Shown in pieces: positions 1 to 10,706 of a DNA stretch of 64,000 bases (its first letter is position 1; each line of letters begins with the position of its first letter). The DNA is from an uncultured Tenacibaculum sp. (GTDB lineage: Bacteria; Bacteroidota; Bacteroidia; Flavobacteriales; Flavobacteriaceae): assembly GCF_947504135.1 (NCBI RefSeq), contig NZ_CANNGG010000001.1, positions 620,001 to 684,000 of the forward strand, read 5' to 3'. A program made the translations under genes and the position numbers. Below the pieces are notes generated by a model. The model was given only the letters and a program-made list of their open reading frames with translations, was not told the DNA's origin and ran no database searches.

Positions 1-377
1 CAGGAAATGAAACAGTAATTACAGTTGTAGGTTGTGGTGGAGATAGAGATGCGACTAAACGTCCAAAAATGGCGTTGATTGCTTCGCAGTTAAGTAATCA
101 GGTAATTCTAACTTCAGATAATCCAAGAACAGAAGATCCACAGTTTATTATAGATCAAATGGAGGAAGGTGTTACTGCAGAAAATTATAAAAAAATATTG
201 TCGATTGTCGATAGAAGGCAGGCTATAAAAACAGCTTGTAAGTTAGCAAAGTCAGGAGATATCATCCTAATTGCTGGAAAAGGACATGAAACCTATCAAG
301 AAATAAATGGTGTACGTCATCATTTTGATGATTTAGAAGAAGTAACCAACTGTTTCAATCAACTAAAAAAACACTAA
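1..377 (+). CDS. murE: UDP-N-acetylmuramoyl-tripeptide synthetase MurE, C-terminal fragment
   Basis: This is the last ~125 residues of a Mur ligase; the frame is open from base 3 and the start lies outside the window. The visible part begins with the ligase C-terminal-domain motif [15 protein letters not shown], followed by [11 protein letters not shown] and [10 protein letters not shown], all typical of MurE. The enzyme is a cytoplasmic, ATP-dependent ligase that adds the third stem-peptide amino acid (usually meso-diaminopimelate in Gram-negatives) to UDP-MurNAc-L-Ala-D-Glu. The DNPR signature is the one associated with DAP-specific enzymes. It ends 3 bp before mraY, in the same transcription unit. 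Confidence 0.95.
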   Translation, partial: GNETVITVVGCGGDRDATKRPKMALIASQLSNQVILTSDNPRTEDPQFIIDQMEEGVTAENYKKILSIVDRRQAIKTACKLAKSGDIILIAGKGHETYQEINGVRHHFDDLEEVTNCFNQLKKH

Positions 378-380
378 CGA

Positions 381-1607
381 ATGCTATATTATTTATTTCA
401 ATATTTAGAAAGTGAGTTTAGTTTAACAGGGGCGAGTGTGTTTCAGTTTATCACATTCCGATCTGCAATGGCGTTCATTTTATCTTTATTGATATCAACC
501 ATTTTTGGTAAAAAAATCATCAATTATTTAAGAAGACAACAGGTTGGTGAAACGGTAAGAGATTTAGGTTTAGAAGGACAAGTGCAAAAGGCAGGAACGC
601 CTACAATGGGAGGTGTTATAATCATTCTTGCGACGTTAATCCCAGTATTGTTGCTGTCGAAGTTAGAAAATATATATATCATAATTCTGTTAATTACTAC
701 AGTTTGGATGGGGCTTATTGGTTTTGCAGATGACTATATAAAGGTGTTTAAAAAAGATAAGGCTGGATTAAAAGGAAAATTTAAGGTTTTAGGGCAGGTA
801 GGTTTAGGATTAATAGTTGGTTCTATGTTGTATTTCCATCCAGATGTAACTATTAAAGAGCAGTTACCAGTATCAGAACAAGTTGTGCAAGTTGATGGAA
901 AAAAGAAAGTGTTTGGAGAAACTCATAAATCAACAAAAACAACAGTTCCATTTATAAAAAATAACGAGCTGGATTATGCAAAAGCATTGAGTTTTTTAGG
1001 TGATGGATATGAAAAGTATGGATGGATAGTATTCATTTTTGTTACCGTATTTATTGTGACAGGCGTTTCTAACGGAGCAAATTTAACCGATGGAATCGAT
1101 GGTTTGGCAGCAGGATCGTCAGCGATTATGGTTATTGCTTTGGCAATTTTTGCATGGGTGTCGGGTAATATCATTTTTGCAGATTATTTAGATGTAATGT
1201 ATATACCAAAATCAGGAGAAATGACCGTATTTATTCTAGCATTTGCAGGAGCATTGATAGGGTTTTTATGGTATAACACATATCCTGCTCAAGTATTTAT
1301 GGGAGACACAGGAAGTTTAACTATTGGAGGAATTATAGCAGTTATAGCTATTGCGATTAGAAAGGAATTATTGTTGCCAATTTTAGCAGGAATTTTTGTG
1401 ATAGAAAACCTATCAGTAATCTTACAAGTATCATGGTTTAAGTACACGAAAAAGAAGTTTGGAGAAGGAAGGAGAATCTTTAAGATGTCGCCTTTACATC
1501 ACCACTACCAAAAATCAGGGTATCATGAAAGTAAAATTGTAGTCCGTTTTTGGATTGTTGGAATTTTACTAGCGGTATTTACCATTGTAACATTGAAGTT
1601 AAGATAA
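381..1607 (+). CDS. mraY: Phospho-N-acetylmuramoyl-pentapeptide transferase MraY
   Basis: Integral membrane enzyme that transfers phospho-MurNAc-pentapeptide to undecaprenyl phosphate, giving lipid I. Visible motifs are the Asp-rich loop [15 protein letters not shown], the [12 protein letters not shown] segment, [12 protein letters not shown] and the C-terminal HHH motif in [10 protein letters not shown]. At 408 residues it is ~45 longer than the roughly 360-residue enzymes of proteobacteria. The extra length lies in a polar loop (about residues 155-205) containing a run of Lys/Thr. I regard this as a lineage-typical insertion rather than damage. The start ATG is 3 bp after murE, and murD follows with no gap. 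Confidence 0.96.
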   Translation: MLYYLFQYLESEFSLTGASVFQFITFRSAMAFILSLLISTIFGKKIINYLRRQQVGETVRDLGLEGQVQKAGTPTMGGVIIILATLIPVLLLSKLENIYIIILLITTVWMGLIGFADDYIKVFKKDKAGLKGKFKVLGQVGLGLIVGSMLYFHPDVTIKEQLPVSEQVVQVDGKKKVFGETHKSTKTTVPFIKNNELDYAKALSFLGDGYEKYGWIVFIFVTVFIVTGVSNGANLTDGIDGLAAGSSAIMVIALAIFAWVSGNIIFADYLDVMYIPKSGEMTVFILAFAGALIGFLWYNTYPAQVFMGDTGSLTIGGIIAVIAIAIRKELLLPILAGIFVIENLSVILQVSWFKYTKKKFGEGRRIFKMSPLHHHYQKSGYHESKIVVRFWIVGILLAVFTIVTLKLR

Positions 1608-2942
1608 ATGAAAAGGTTAGTTGTGCTTGGAGGAGGAGAAAGTGGTGTAGGAACAGCGCTTTTAGGGAAACAAAAAGGATATGAGGTTTTTGTTTCGGAT
1701 AAAGGAAGTATAGCAGAGCGATACAAAAAAGTTCTTTTACATAATTCAATCGATTTTGAAGAAAATCAGCATACAGAAAGTAAAATTCTAAACGCTGATG
1801 TGGTAATGAAAAGTCCAGGTATTCCAGATAAAGTAGCATTAGTACAAAAACTGCTTTCTGAAGGAGTGAAAGTAATTTCAGAGATTGAATTTGCTGTTCA
1901 GTTTACAGAGGCTACTATTATAGGAATTACAGGTTCAAACGGAAAAACCACAACAACAATATTAACACATTATGTATTGCAAAAAGCAGGATTGAATGTA
2001 GGAGTTGGTGGAAATATAGGAGACAGTTTTGCAGAACAAGTTGCGGATGATAATTACGATGAATACGTGTTGGAGTTAAGTAGTTTTCAGTTAGATGGAA
2101 TTGAAACATTTAAACCACATGTTGCTATAATAACCAATATCACACCCGATCATTTAGATCGATATGAATATAAATTTGACAATTACATAAACTCGAAATT
2201 CCGTATTACGAAAAACCAAACGGAAGACGATTTTTTAATATACGATGCCGATGATGAAGCAATTCAAAATTGGTTAAAAAATAACAAAACAAGAGCAACG
2301 CTAGTGCCGTTTTCAATAGAAAAAGAATTGGAATACGGAGCTTTTTTAAGACAAGATACGATACTGATGAAATTAAATACAGAAGAAAAATTAATGAAGG
2401 TTTCTGAATTAACACTACAAGGAAAACACAATACTAAAAATGTAATGGCAGCTTCAATGGCAGCAAGGTTGTTAAAAGTAAGAAAAGAAACAATTGCCGA
2501 AAGTCTGTCTGATTTTGAAGGTGTAGAACACCGTTTAGAAAAAGTACAAAAAGTTAATGGAATAGATTTCGTTAACGATAGTAAAGCAACCAATGTAAAT
2601 GCAGCTTATTATGCGTTAGAGTGTATGGATAATCCAACAGTTTGGATTGTAGGTGGTGTTGATAAAGGGAATGATTATTCAGATTTATTACCTTTAGTAA
2701 GAGAGAAAGTAAAGGCAATTGTATGTTTGGGATTAGATAACCAGAAAATCATAGACACTTTTGCGAGTGTAGTTGATGTTTTGGTAGAAACTGCTGGGGC
2801 AGAAGAGGCTGTTAAAGTAGCATATAAAATAGCACAAAAAGGCGATACGGTATTGTTATCTCCTGCATGTGCTAGTTTTGATTTATTTGAAAGTTACGAA
2901 GACAGAGGAAGAAAATTCAAAGAAGCTGTAAGAAACTTATAA
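1608..2942 (+). CDS. murD: UDP-N-acetylmuramoyl-L-alanine--D-glutamate ligase MurD
   Basis: Cytoplasmic Mur ligase adding D-glutamate to UDP-MurNAc-L-Ala. The 444-residue length is normal. An N-terminal Rossmann-like domain starts with VVLGGGESGVG. The ATP-binding loop GITGSNGKTTTT lies near residue 106, the central-domain ELSSFQL and TPDHLDRY motifs follow, and the C-terminal domain ends with LSPACASFDLFESYEDRGRKF, which is characteristic of MurD. It starts at the base after the mraY stop, indicating tight co-transcription and probably translational coupling. Confidence 0.96.
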   Translation: MKRLVVLGGGESGVGTALLGKQKGYEVFVSDKGSIAERYKKVLLHNSIDFEENQHTESKILNADVVMKSPGIPDKVALVQKLLSEGVKVISEIEFAVQFTEATIIGITGSNGKTTTTILTHYVLQKAGLNVGVGGNIGDSFAEQVADDNYDEYVLELSSFQLDGIETFKPHVAIITNITPDHLDRYEYKFDNYINSKFRITKNQTEDDFLIYDADDEAIQNWLKNNKTRATLVPFSIEKELEYGAFLRQDTILMKLNTEEKLMKVSELTLQGKHNTKNVMAASMAARLLKVRKETIAESLSDFEGVEHRLEKVQKVNGIDFVNDSKATNVNAAYYALECMDNPTVWIVGGVDKGNDYSDLLPLVREKVKAIVCLGLDNQKIIDTFASVVDVLVETAGAEEAVKVAYKIAQKGDTVLLSPACASFDLFESYEDRGRKFKEAVRNL

Positions 2943-2958
2943 AAGCTAAAAAAGATTG

Positions 2959-4149
2959 ATGAAACACATCTTTCGACATATTAAAGGAGATAGAGCTATT
3001 TGGGCTATCGTAACAATGTTGGCAATATTTTCGTTTATGCCAATATATAGCGCTAGCACCAATTTAGTGTATGTAGTGGGTAATGGTTCTACTTTTGGAC
3101 ATTTAATAAAGCACATCGTGTTATTAATTACAGGTTTTGCTGTGATTTACGGGGTGCATAAAATTCCATATAGATACTTTAGTGGAGGTTCTGTTTTAAT
3201 GTTTCCAGTTGTTATTGTTCTGTTGATTTTTACCCTAGCTCAAGGAACAACGATTGGAGGTGCAAACGCTAGTAGATGGATACGGATTCCGTTTGTAGGT
3301 ATCGGTTTTCAGACTTCTACGTTGGCAGGTCTTGTGTTAATGGTGTATGTGGCGAGATATTTAGCCAAACATAAAGAAAAGATTATTTCTTTTAAAGATA
3401 GTTTGTTACAGTTGTGGTTGCCAGTTGGTATTGTGTTGGTATTGATTTTGCCGGCAAACTTTTCAACAACAGCCATGATATTTTTTATGATTCTGTTAGT
3501 ATCATTTATAGGAGGTTACCCGTTAAAGTACATTGGCTATATATTAGGAATGGGACTCATCTCTTTCTTGTTTTTTATACTACTAGCTAAGGCGTTTCCT
3601 GATGCAATGCCAAACCGTGTAAATACATGGAAGAGTAGAATTGAAAATTTTTCTCAACCTAATGGCGAAGAAAATTATCAAGTAGAAAAAGCAAAAATAG
3701 CCATAGCTACTGGTGGAGTTATTGGGAAAGGACCAGGAAAAAGTGTTCAAAAAAACTTTTTGCCTCAATCGTCATCCGATTTTATTTATGCAATTATTGT
3801 TGAAGAATATGGTTTGGCAGGAGCAGTTGTAGTTATTTTTATTTACTTTTTATTACTCTTTAGAATATTAATAACAGCTAAAAAAGCTACCACCATATTT
3901 GCAACATTGTTAGTAGTAGGTGTGGGAATCCCGATTGTTTTTCAGGCGATGATAAATATGGCGGTAGCGGTGAATATTTTACCAGTAACAGGACAAACAC
4001 TCCCCTTAATTAGTAGTGGAGGTACCTCTATTTGGATGACATGTTTCGCATTAGGAATGATTTTAAGTGTAAGCGCTTCTAAAAACGAAACTGAAGAAAC
4101 AATTTTAGACGATAACCCTTTAGATATTTTACATGAAACACTTGATTAA
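2959..4149 (+). CDS. ftsW: Septal peptidoglycan glycosyltransferase / lipid II polymerase FtsW
   Basis: SEDS-family polytopic membrane protein of 396 residues that polymerises lipid II at the division septum with a cognate class B PBP. About ten membrane segments are visible, and the conserved C-terminal PLISSGGTSIWMTCFALGMILS stretch matches FtsW/RodA. Its place between murD and murG in the dcw cluster identifies it as FtsW; a separate RodA is encoded at 35.8-37.0 kb. I place the start at the ATG at 2959 rather than the TTG one codon earlier. Confidence 0.93.
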   Translation: MKHIFRHIKGDRAIWAIVTMLAIFSFMPIYSASTNLVYVVGNGSTFGHLIKHIVLLITGFAVIYGVHKIPYRYFSGGSVLMFPVVIVLLIFTLAQGTTIGGANASRWIRIPFVGIGFQTSTLAGLVLMVYVARYLAKHKEKIISFKDSLLQLWLPVGIVLVLILPANFSTTAMIFFMILLVSFIGGYPLKYIGYILGMGLISFLFFILLAKAFPDAMPNRVNTWKSRIENFSQPNGEENYQVEKAKIAIATGGVIGKGPGKSVQKNFLPQSSSDFIYAIIVEEYGLAGAVVVIFIYFLLLFRILITAKKATTIFATLLVVGVGIPIVFQAMINMAVAVNILPVTGQTLPLISSGGTSIWMTCFALGMILSVSASKNETEETILDDNPLDILHETLD

Positions 4150-4221
4150 AAATACAAGTTTATGGGTTGGAGCTGCTATGAGTGTTACATACAACCATAA
4201 TGTTAAATTAAAATAGATTGT

Positions 4222-5313
4222 ATGAAACAGTCGATTAATATCATAATAAGCGGTGGAGGTACTGGTGGGCATATTTATCCAGCCATAGCAATTGCAAACG
4301 AAATTAAAGTTCGTTATCCAGAAGCTAATATTTTGTTCGTAGGAGCAAAAGACAAAATGGAAATGGAAAAAGTTCCGCAAGCGGGATATGAAATTGAGGG
4401 GTTATGGATTTCGGGTATCCAAAGAAAATTAACTCTAACAAACTTGATGTTTCCAATCAAGTTGTTAAGTAGTTTATGGAAAGCCCACCGAATTATAAGA
4501 AGATTTAAACCAGATGTAGCAATTGGTACAGGGGGGTTTGCTAGTGGGCCAACATTAATGGCTGCTAATCAAAGAGGAATTCCTACTTTGATTCAAGAGC
4601 AAAATTCTTATCCAGGAATAACCAATAAATTTTTAGGTAAAAATGCACAGAAAATATGCGTAGCCTATGATGATTTAGAACGTTTTTTCCCAGAGGATAA
4701 AATTATAAAAACAGGAAATCCAGTTCGACAAGATTTACTGTTCATCCATACAAAAGTAGAAGAAGGCAAAGAATTTTTCGAGTTAGATACTTCTAAAAAA
4801 ACCTTGTTGGTTTTAGGTGGAAGTTTAGGAGCTCGTAAAATAAATCAGTTAATAGAAGCGAATTTAGATTTTTTTAAAAAGCAGAATATACAGCTTATTT
4901 GGCAATGTGGTAAGTTGTATTTTGAGGAATATAAAAAATACAATGAAGTTGAAAATGTACAAGTACATCAGTTTTTAAACCGAATGGATTTAGCTTATGC
5001 AGCGGCAGATTTTATTGTGTCGAGAGCAGGGGCAAGTTCGGTGTCAGAGCTGTGTATTGTAGGTAAACCAACCATTTTTATTCCGTCACCTAACGTGGCA
5101 GAAGACCATCAAACAAAAAATGCTAAATCAATTGCTAAAGAACATGGAGCAATTGTGGTCAAAGAAAATGAGTTAGAAACGTTTCCTGTGGTGTTAGAAA
5201 CGTTGTTGAAAGATAAAGGGAAACAAGAGAGTTTAAGTGAGAATATTAACGAATTGGCGTTGCCTAATGCAACAAGTAATATCGTTAATGAAATAGAAAA
5301 ATTAATCAGTTAG
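4222..5313 (+). CDS. murG: UDP-N-acetylglucosamine--lipid I GlcNAc transferase MurG
   Basis: Peripheral inner-membrane GT28 glycosyltransferase converting lipid I to lipid II. It is 363 residues long. The N-terminal glycine-rich loops [12 protein letters not shown] and [14 protein letters not shown], the [12 protein letters not shown] segment, and the C-terminal donor-binding [10 protein letters not shown] and [13 protein letters not shown] motifs are all present. A gap of 72 bp separates it from ftsW; I see no terminator there. Its stop codon TAG overlaps the GTG start of murC by one base. Confidence 0.95.
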   Translation: MKQSINIIISGGGTGGHIYPAIAIANEIKVRYPEANILFVGAKDKMEMEKVPQAGYEIEGLWISGIQRKLTLTNLMFPIKLLSSLWKAHRIIRRFKPDVAIGTGGFASGPTLMAANQRGIPTLIQEQNSYPGITNKFLGKNAQKICVAYDDLERFFPEDKIIKTGNPVRQDLLFIHTKVEEGKEFFELDTSKKTLLVLGGSLGARKINQLIEANLDFFKKQNIQLIWQCGKLYFEEYKKYNEVENVQVHQFLNRMDLAYAAADFIVSRAGASSVSELCIVGKPTIFIPSPNVAEDHQTKNAKSIAKEHGAIVVKENELETFPVVLETLLKDKGKQESLSENINELALPNATSNIVNEIEKLIS

Positions 5314-6659
5314 TGAATTTAAAAACGATACATAACGTTTATTTTATAGGTATTGGTGGAATTGGAATGAGTGCCCTGGCTCGCTATTTTTCCGAGAATG
5401 GTAAAGTAGTTGCAGGTTACGATAAAACACCATCACCTATCACTAAGAGTTTAGAAGAAATAGGAGTAGAGGTTCATTTTGAAGATGATGTAAAGAATAT
5501 TCCGATTTCATTTTTAACTAAAAAAGCTACATTGGTAGTGTACACACCAGCAGTTCCTAAAAACCATCTAGAGTTAAACTATTATATAGACAACAGATAT
5601 ACGGTTTTAAAAAGAGCAGAAGTGTTGGGAGAAATTACCAAAAACACTTTTTGTTTGGCGGTGGCTGGAACACATGGTAAAACGACGACTTCATCAATTT
5701 TAGGGCATATTATGCAACCTGAAAAAGCAACCTCCTTTTTAGGTGGAATTGCAGAAAATTATAATTCCAATTTAATTTTAGGTGAAGATAAAGTGTCGGT
5801 GGTTGAAGCAGATGAGTTTGATCGTTCGTTTTTAAAATTATCTCCAAATATTGCCTGTGTAACCTCTATGGATGCAGATCATTTAGATATTTATGGAGAG
5901 AATGAAATGCTTCAGCAATCTTTTGTTGAGTTTGCGAATAAAGTTTCAGATACGTTAATTGTTGCAAAAGGATTGCCACTAAAAGGTTTGACCTATGCTG
6001 TAAACGAAGATGCAGATTACAAAGCTTTTAATGTTAGGGTTGAAGTTGGTAAGTACATTTTTGATGTACAAACACCAACATCTCAAATTAAAGATATTGA
6101 ATTCCATCTACCAGGAAATCATAATATGATGAATGCGCTGGCAGCATTAGCAATGGCAGATGTATATGGAGTTTCGTTAGAAAAAATAAAGAAGCAATTA
6201 AAATCTTTTAGAGGTGTACAAAGAAGATTTTCATATAAAATAAAAACAGAAGATGTTGTTTTAATTGATGATTATGCACATCATCCAACAGAAATAAAAG
6301 CAGTAGCACAATCGGTTCGAGAAATGTTTCCAAATGAAAAAGTGTTAGCAGTTTTTCAACCGCATTTATTCAGTAGAACAAAAGATTTTGCTGATGATTT
6401 TGCAGCAGCATTATCGTTGTTTGATGAAGTGTTGTTGTTAGATATTTATCCGGCAAGAGAATTACCTATTGAAGGAGTTACTTCAAGTTGGTTGTTGGAT
6501 AAAATAGATTTAGAAAATAAAAAGCTGGTATCTAAAGAAAAATTAAGTGACGAAGTACTTAAATCTGAGTCAAAAATTATGACGATGTTAGGGGCAGGTG
6601 ATATTGGTTTATTGGTAGAAGAAGTAAAAAATAAAATTAAAGAAAAACATAAAATCTAG
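5313..6659 (+). CDS. murC: UDP-N-acetylmuramate--L-alanine ligase MurC
   Basis: Cytoplasmic Mur ligase that attaches L-alanine to UDP-MurNAc, the first stem-peptide step. The 448-residue protein has the N-terminal GIGGIGMSALARYF motif, the P-loop AGTHGKTTTSSILGH near residue 118, the VEADEFDRSFL motif, and DDYAHHPTEIKA in the C-terminal half. The start is GTG at 5313, inside the TAG stop of murG. No ATG occurs before the conserved IGIGGIG motif, so the GTG start is well supported and implies translational coupling. Confidence 0.95.
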   Translation: MNLKTIHNVYFIGIGGIGMSALARYFSENGKVVAGYDKTPSPITKSLEEIGVEVHFEDDVKNIPISFLTKKATLVVYTPAVPKNHLELNYYIDNRYTVLKRAEVLGEITKNTFCLAVAGTHGKTTTSSILGHIMQPEKATSFLGGIAENYNSNLILGEDKVSVVEADEFDRSFLKLSPNIACVTSMDADHLDIYGENEMLQQSFVEFANKVSDTLIVAKGLPLKGLTYAVNEDADYKAFNVRVEVGKYIFDVQTPTSQIKDIEFHLPGNHNMMNALAALAMADVYGVSLEKIKKQLKSFRGVQRRFSYKIKTEDVVLIDDYAHHPTEIKAVAQSVREMFPNEKVLAVFQPHLFSRTKDFADDFAAALSLFDEVLLLDIYPARELPIEGVTSSWLLDKIDLENKKLVSKEKLSDEVLKSESKIMTMLGAGDIGLLVEEVKNKIKEKHKI

Positions 6660-6660
6660 T

Positions 6661-7401
6661 ATGAAAAAAGTAGCAACTTATCTATCTTTTTTCTCGTTGT
6701 TGATGTTTTTGGCGTTTTTGTATGGCTTTACAACCAATAGAAATGGCTTAAAAAAAGTAAAAAACACCGTGGTTGAGTTTGAAGCAGGTGATAATAACTT
6801 TTTGACGCACAGTATGGTTGATAAATTGTTAATACAAAATAATGAATTTGTTAAAAACCAACCGAAAAGATTGGTAGATTTACACTTTCTGGAGGTTAAT
6901 GTTTCGGCGAATCCGTATGTTGAAAAAACAGCGGTGTTTTTAACGGTAGATGGAGTGTTAAAAACATTAATTAAACAACGAACACCGATAGCTCGAATTG
7001 TTGATAAGAATAAATCTTTTTATGTTGACAAATATGGGGTAGAAATACCTTTGTCAACAAACTTTTCAGCAAGAGTACCGTTAGTTTCAGGAATAAGGGA
7101 ACCTGAAGAAATTAAAGAGTTAACAACGTTAATAAAAACAATTAATAGCAATAGTTTTTTCGCTAAAGAAATTATTGCTATTCAAAAAGACGCCCAAAAC
7201 GAATATACATTTAAAGTTCGTAGCGGTGATTATGAGATAAATTTTGGTGAGTTTAAAGATGCAGCAGAAAAGTTTAAAAAGCTAACAGCGTTTTATAACA
7301 AAGCTCTTAAAGACAAAACTATAAGTAATTACAAAACGATAAATGTAAAATACCACAACCAAGTTGTGTGCACAAAACAAAATCAAGATGGAAAACAATA
7401 A
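6661..7401 (+). CDS. ftsQ: Cell division protein FtsQ/DivIB-like
   Basis: A 246-residue bitopic protein with one N-terminal membrane helix (about residues 5-24, after MKK), followed by a periplasmic region that fits a POTRA-like domain plus beta domain (motifs such as VDLHFLEVNVSANPYVEKTAVFLTVDG). Sequence conservation is weak, as is usual for FtsQ. The call rests on topology and on the position between murC and ftsA. FtsQ bridges early and late divisome proteins. Its end overlaps the ftsA start by 14 bp. Confidence 0.88.
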   Translation: MKKVATYLSFFSLLMFLAFLYGFTTNRNGLKKVKNTVVEFEAGDNNFLTHSMVDKLLIQNNEFVKNQPKRLVDLHFLEVNVSANPYVEKTAVFLTVDGVLKTLIKQRTPIARIVDKNKSFYVDKYGVEIPLSTNFSARVPLVSGIREPEEIKELTTLIKTINSNSFFAKEIIAIQKDAQNEYTFKVRSGDYEINFGEFKDAAEKFKKLTAFYNKALKDKTISNYKTINVKYHNQVVCTKQNQDGKQ

Positions 7402-8740
7402 AATTGCAGTTGGTTTAGATATTGGTACAACCAAGATTGTTGCCATGATTGGTCGTGAAAATGAATACGGAAAACTTGAGGTTTTAGGTATTGGTAAAGC
7501 AAAAAGCTTAGGTGTAAAAAGAGGAGTGGTTAATAATATCACGCAAACAATTCAATCTATCCAACAAGCTGTTGACGAGGCAGAAAGTGTTTCAGGACAA
7601 AAAATAGAAAATGTTGTAGTAGGCATTGCAGGTCAGCATATAAGAAGCTTACATCATAGTGATTATATAACACGAGAAAAAGCTGAAGAAGTTATTGAAG
7701 CGAATGACATTGAGAACTTAGTAAATCAAGTACATAAGTTAGTAATGTTGCCTGGTGAGGAAATTATTCATGTATTACCTCAAGAGTTTAAAGTAGATAG
7801 TCAGCCAGATATTAAAGAACCTATCGGGATGTATGGAGGTAGGTTAGAAGCAAATTTCCACGTTGTGGTTGGTCAAGTATCTTCTATCCGAAATGTAGGA
7901 AGATGCATTAAAAGTGCTGGTTTAAACTTATCTGACATTACATTAGAGCCTTTAGCATCGGCATCTGCTGTATTAAGTCAAGAAGAAAAAGAAGCAGGTG
8001 TAGCGTTGATTGATATAGGTGGCGGAACGACAGATTTAGCTATTTTTAAAGACGGAATTATTCGTCATACAGCAGTCATTCCTTTTGGAGGTAATGTAAT
8101 TACTGAAGATATTAAAGAAGGCTGTTCGATTATAGAAAAGCAAGCAGAGTTGTTAAAAATTAAATTTGGTTCTGCGTGGCCAGGAGAAAATAAAGAAACG
8201 GAAATTGTTTCTATTCCAGGGTTACGAGGAAGAGAACCAAAAGAAATTACACTTAAGAACTTATCTAAAATAATTCACGCAAGAGTGCAAGAAATTATTG
8301 AGCACGTGTATTTAGAAATTAAAAACTACGGACACGAAACTCAAAAAGGAAAACTCATTGCAGGTATTGTTTTAACAGGTGGCGGAGCTCAATTAAAACA
8401 TTTACGTCAGTTAGTAGAATATATTACTGGAATGGACGTTCGTATTGGGTATCCAAATGAACATTTGGCAGGAGATTCTGATGAAGTCTTATCAAGTCCA
8501 GCATTTGCAACCGCAGTTGGTTTGTTAATGGAAGGCTTGAAAAAAGAAGGAAATGAAGTAGCAGCAGAAGAAGCTCCAGAAGTGTTTGTAGAGCCAACTA
8601 TTGAAGAAGAAAAAGAAGCTATAGAAGAAGCTCAAGAAGAGAAGGAACTACCAGCGAAAGAAAAGTCTAAATCAATCTTTGAAAAGGTTGCCAAGCGATT
8701 CACAGAAGGATTTAAAGAGTTTTTAGATAACGCAGAGTAA
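7388..8740 (+). CDS. ftsA: Cell division protein FtsA
   Basis: Actin-like ATPase that tethers FtsZ to the membrane. The start is the ATG at 7388 (MENNKIAVGLDIGTTKIVAM); the longer reading from a TTG is rejected because the conserved phosphate-1 loop DIGTTK begins right after this ATG. Further actin-fold motifs are LIDIGGGTTDLAIF and GIVLTGGGAQLKHL. A Glu/Ala-rich linker (about residues 385-425) precedes the C-terminal amphipathic helix SIFEKVAKRFTEGFKEFL, which is the predicted membrane-targeting segment. The total is 450 residues. Confidence 0.95.
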   Translation: MENNKIAVGLDIGTTKIVAMIGRENEYGKLEVLGIGKAKSLGVKRGVVNNITQTIQSIQQAVDEAESVSGQKIENVVVGIAGQHIRSLHHSDYITREKAEEVIEANDIENLVNQVHKLVMLPGEEIIHVLPQEFKVDSQPDIKEPIGMYGGRLEANFHVVVGQVSSIRNVGRCIKSAGLNLSDITLEPLASASAVLSQEEKEAGVALIDIGGGTTDLAIFKDGIIRHTAVIPFGGNVITEDIKEGCSIIEKQAELLKIKFGSAWPGENKETEIVSIPGLRGREPKEITLKNLSKIIHARVQEIIEHVYLEIKNYGHETQKGKLIAGIVLTGGGAQLKHLRQLVEYITGMDVRIGYPNEHLAGDSDEVLSSPAFATAVGLLMEGLKKEGNEVAAEEAPEVFVEPTIEEEKEAIEEAQEEKELPAKEKSKSIFEKVAKRFTEGFKEFLDNAE

Positions 8741-8824
8741 AGTATATAAAAAGCTACTCCGAATTAATCCCCTAAGAAGGAGAGAGTAAATTGAATAAGA
8801 ATTAATAAAAAAAGAAAAGTTATT

Positions 8825-10684
8825 ATGAGCGCAGAATTTGATAACATTTCATTCGACATGCCGAAAACACAATCGAATGCCATTAAAGTAATTGGTGTTG
8901 GTGGGGGAGGAAGTAACGCAGTAAACCACATGTATAGTAAGCAAATTCACGGAGTAGATTTTGTGATTTGCAACACAGATGCACAAGCATTAGAAAACAG
9001 TCCAATTCCTAATAAAGTACAATTAGGAGCACACTTAACTTCTGGGTTAGGCGCGGGTGCGAATCCTGAAATAGGAGCACAAGCAGCGGCTGAAAGTATT
9101 CAAGAAATTCAACAAATGTTGAGTACACATACCAAAATGGTATTTATTACCGCAGGTATGGGGGGAGGTACCGGTACAGGTGCAGCGCCAATCATTGCTA
9201 AAATTGCTAAAGATATGGATATTTTAACGGTAGGAATCGTTACAATGCCATTTCAGTTTGAAGGAAGAATGCGCTCAAAACAAGCTCAAAAAGGAATTGA
9301 TGAGTTACGTAAAAATGTAGATTCGTTAATTGTTATTAATAACAATAAACTGCGTGAAGTTTATGGTAACTTAGGGTTTAAAGCAGGATTCTCAAAAGCA
9401 GATGAAGTTTTAGCTACAGCAGCAAAGGGTATTGCAGAAGTAATTACACATCACTATAAACAAAATATCGACTTACATGATGCCAAAACGGTATTGTCTA
9501 ATAGTGGTACTGCAATTATGGGATCTGCAAAAGAAACGGGAGCTAACAGAGCTAAAAATGCAATTGTAAAAGCGTTAGATTCACCGTTATTAAATGATAA
9601 CAAAATTACAGGAGCTAAGAATGTATTGTTGTTAATTGTTTCTGGAGGTAATGAAGTAACCCTAGATGAAATAGGAGAAATTAACGATTATATTCAAGAT
9701 GAAGCAGGGTATGATGCCAATATTATTATGGGTATTGGAGAAGATGAATCATTAGAAGATGGAATAGCTGTAACAGTTGTGGCAACTGGTTTTGCTGCTG
9801 ATCAGCAAGGAAATATTACCAATACAGAAGTAAAAAAGATTGTTCATACTTTAGAAGATGAACAAAAAGCTACGTATAATTTTGGGGACCAGAAAATTCA
9901 AACTTCTCCAAGTGTAAATGAGCCTTTGCCAGCTAAACCAGCAGATAAAGTTGTTCACGTATTAGAAGAGGAGGTTGTTGAACCAAAATCGAATTTAATC
10001 CCTACGACAGAGGCTATTAAAAATATTGATGTAGTGTATGATGAAATTGCTATTGAAACCATTTCAGAAGATGATTTTATCATTACAAATATCGCTGAGC
10101 CAAAAGTTGAGGAAGAAGTAAAACAACAACCAGTTCAACAAGATTTATTGTTTGATTTACCGTTGAATTCTTACGAAGAAATAAAACCAGCTTCTCATTT
10201 AGTTGAAACTACAAATGAGATTAAAAACATTGAAGTAACTGCCCAAGAAATTAAGTTTCATAAAGTAGAAAAGCGATACGTTTTAGATGATTTTGATGCA
10301 GAACCAACAATAGGTAAAAGTTCTACACCTACCATAAAAGAAGAGGAGGAAGAAGAGTTGCGTTTTGAAGTAAAGTCAAAAACTCAAGAAGAAATTATTA
10401 ACATCGATACATCAAGTGAAGAAGTATCTCCATTGAGTTTAACGATTTCTGAAGTACAAAAAAGAGCACAAGAAAGACGTGAAAAAATGAAAGGTTTTAA
10501 CTATAAATTTAACGACCAAAGAATAAAAAACGTAGATGAAATTGAGAGTCAACCTGCTTATAAAAGATTAGGAGTTGATATTGATTCAGGTTCAGACATT
10601 AGTAAATCAGACACTGCATTAAATACTGATAATAACGATTTATTACGTTCAAATAACTCGTTTTTACACGATAATGTAGATTAA
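8825..10684 (+). CDS. ftsZ: Cell division GTPase FtsZ with long C-terminal extension
   Basis: Tubulin-like GTPase that forms the division ring. The globular core (about residues 15-330) carries GVGGGGSNAVNHM, the tubulin signature GMGGGTGTGAAP and the synergy-loop region. At 619 residues it is much longer than the ~380 residues of E. coli FtsZ. Residues ~335-600 form a Glu/Lys/Ile-rich, low-complexity linker, and the C-terminus ends NNSFLHDNVD. Long FtsZ linkers are common in Flavobacteriia, so I do not treat this as a fusion. An 84-bp gap after ftsA holds no recognised gene. A rho-independent terminator follows. Confidence 0.96.
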   Translation: MSAEFDNISFDMPKTQSNAIKVIGVGGGGSNAVNHMYSKQIHGVDFVICNTDAQALENSPIPNKVQLGAHLTSGLGAGANPEIGAQAAAESIQEIQQMLSTHTKMVFITAGMGGGTGTGAAPIIAKIAKDMDILTVGIVTMPFQFEGRMRSKQAQKGIDELRKNVDSLIVINNNKLREVYGNLGFKAGFSKADEVLATAAKGIAEVITHHYKQNIDLHDAKTVLSNSGTAIMGSAKETGANRAKNAIVKALDSPLLNDNKITGAKNVLLLIVSGGNEVTLDEIGEINDYIQDEAGYDANIIMGIGEDESLEDGIAVTVVATGFAADQQGNITNTEVKKIVHTLEDEQKATYNFGDQKIQTSPSVNEPLPAKPADKVVHVLEEEVVEPKSNLIPTTEAIKNIDVVYDEIAIETISEDDFIITNIAEPKVEEEVKQQPVQQDLLFDLPLNSYEEIKPASHLVETTNEIKNIEVTAQEIKFHKVEKRYVLDDFDAEPTIGKSSTPTIKEEEEEELRFEVKSKTQEEIINIDTSSEEVSPLSLTISEVQKRAQERREKMKGFNYKFNDQRIKNVDEIESQPAYKRLGVDIDSGSDISKSDTALNTDNNDLLRSNNSFLHDNVD

Positions 10685-10706
10685 TAAAAGAATAACACGT
10701 ATTTTT

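Noticed and set aside
4129..4380. Minus-strand open frame across the ftsW-murG junction
   Set aside because: It is a shadow of the murG N-terminus without start signals, and murG motifs clearly define the coding strand.
8741..8824. Regulatory RNA or promoter between ftsA and ftsZ
   Set aside because: I see no TAnnTTTG box, hairpin or conserved element in the 84-bp gap.
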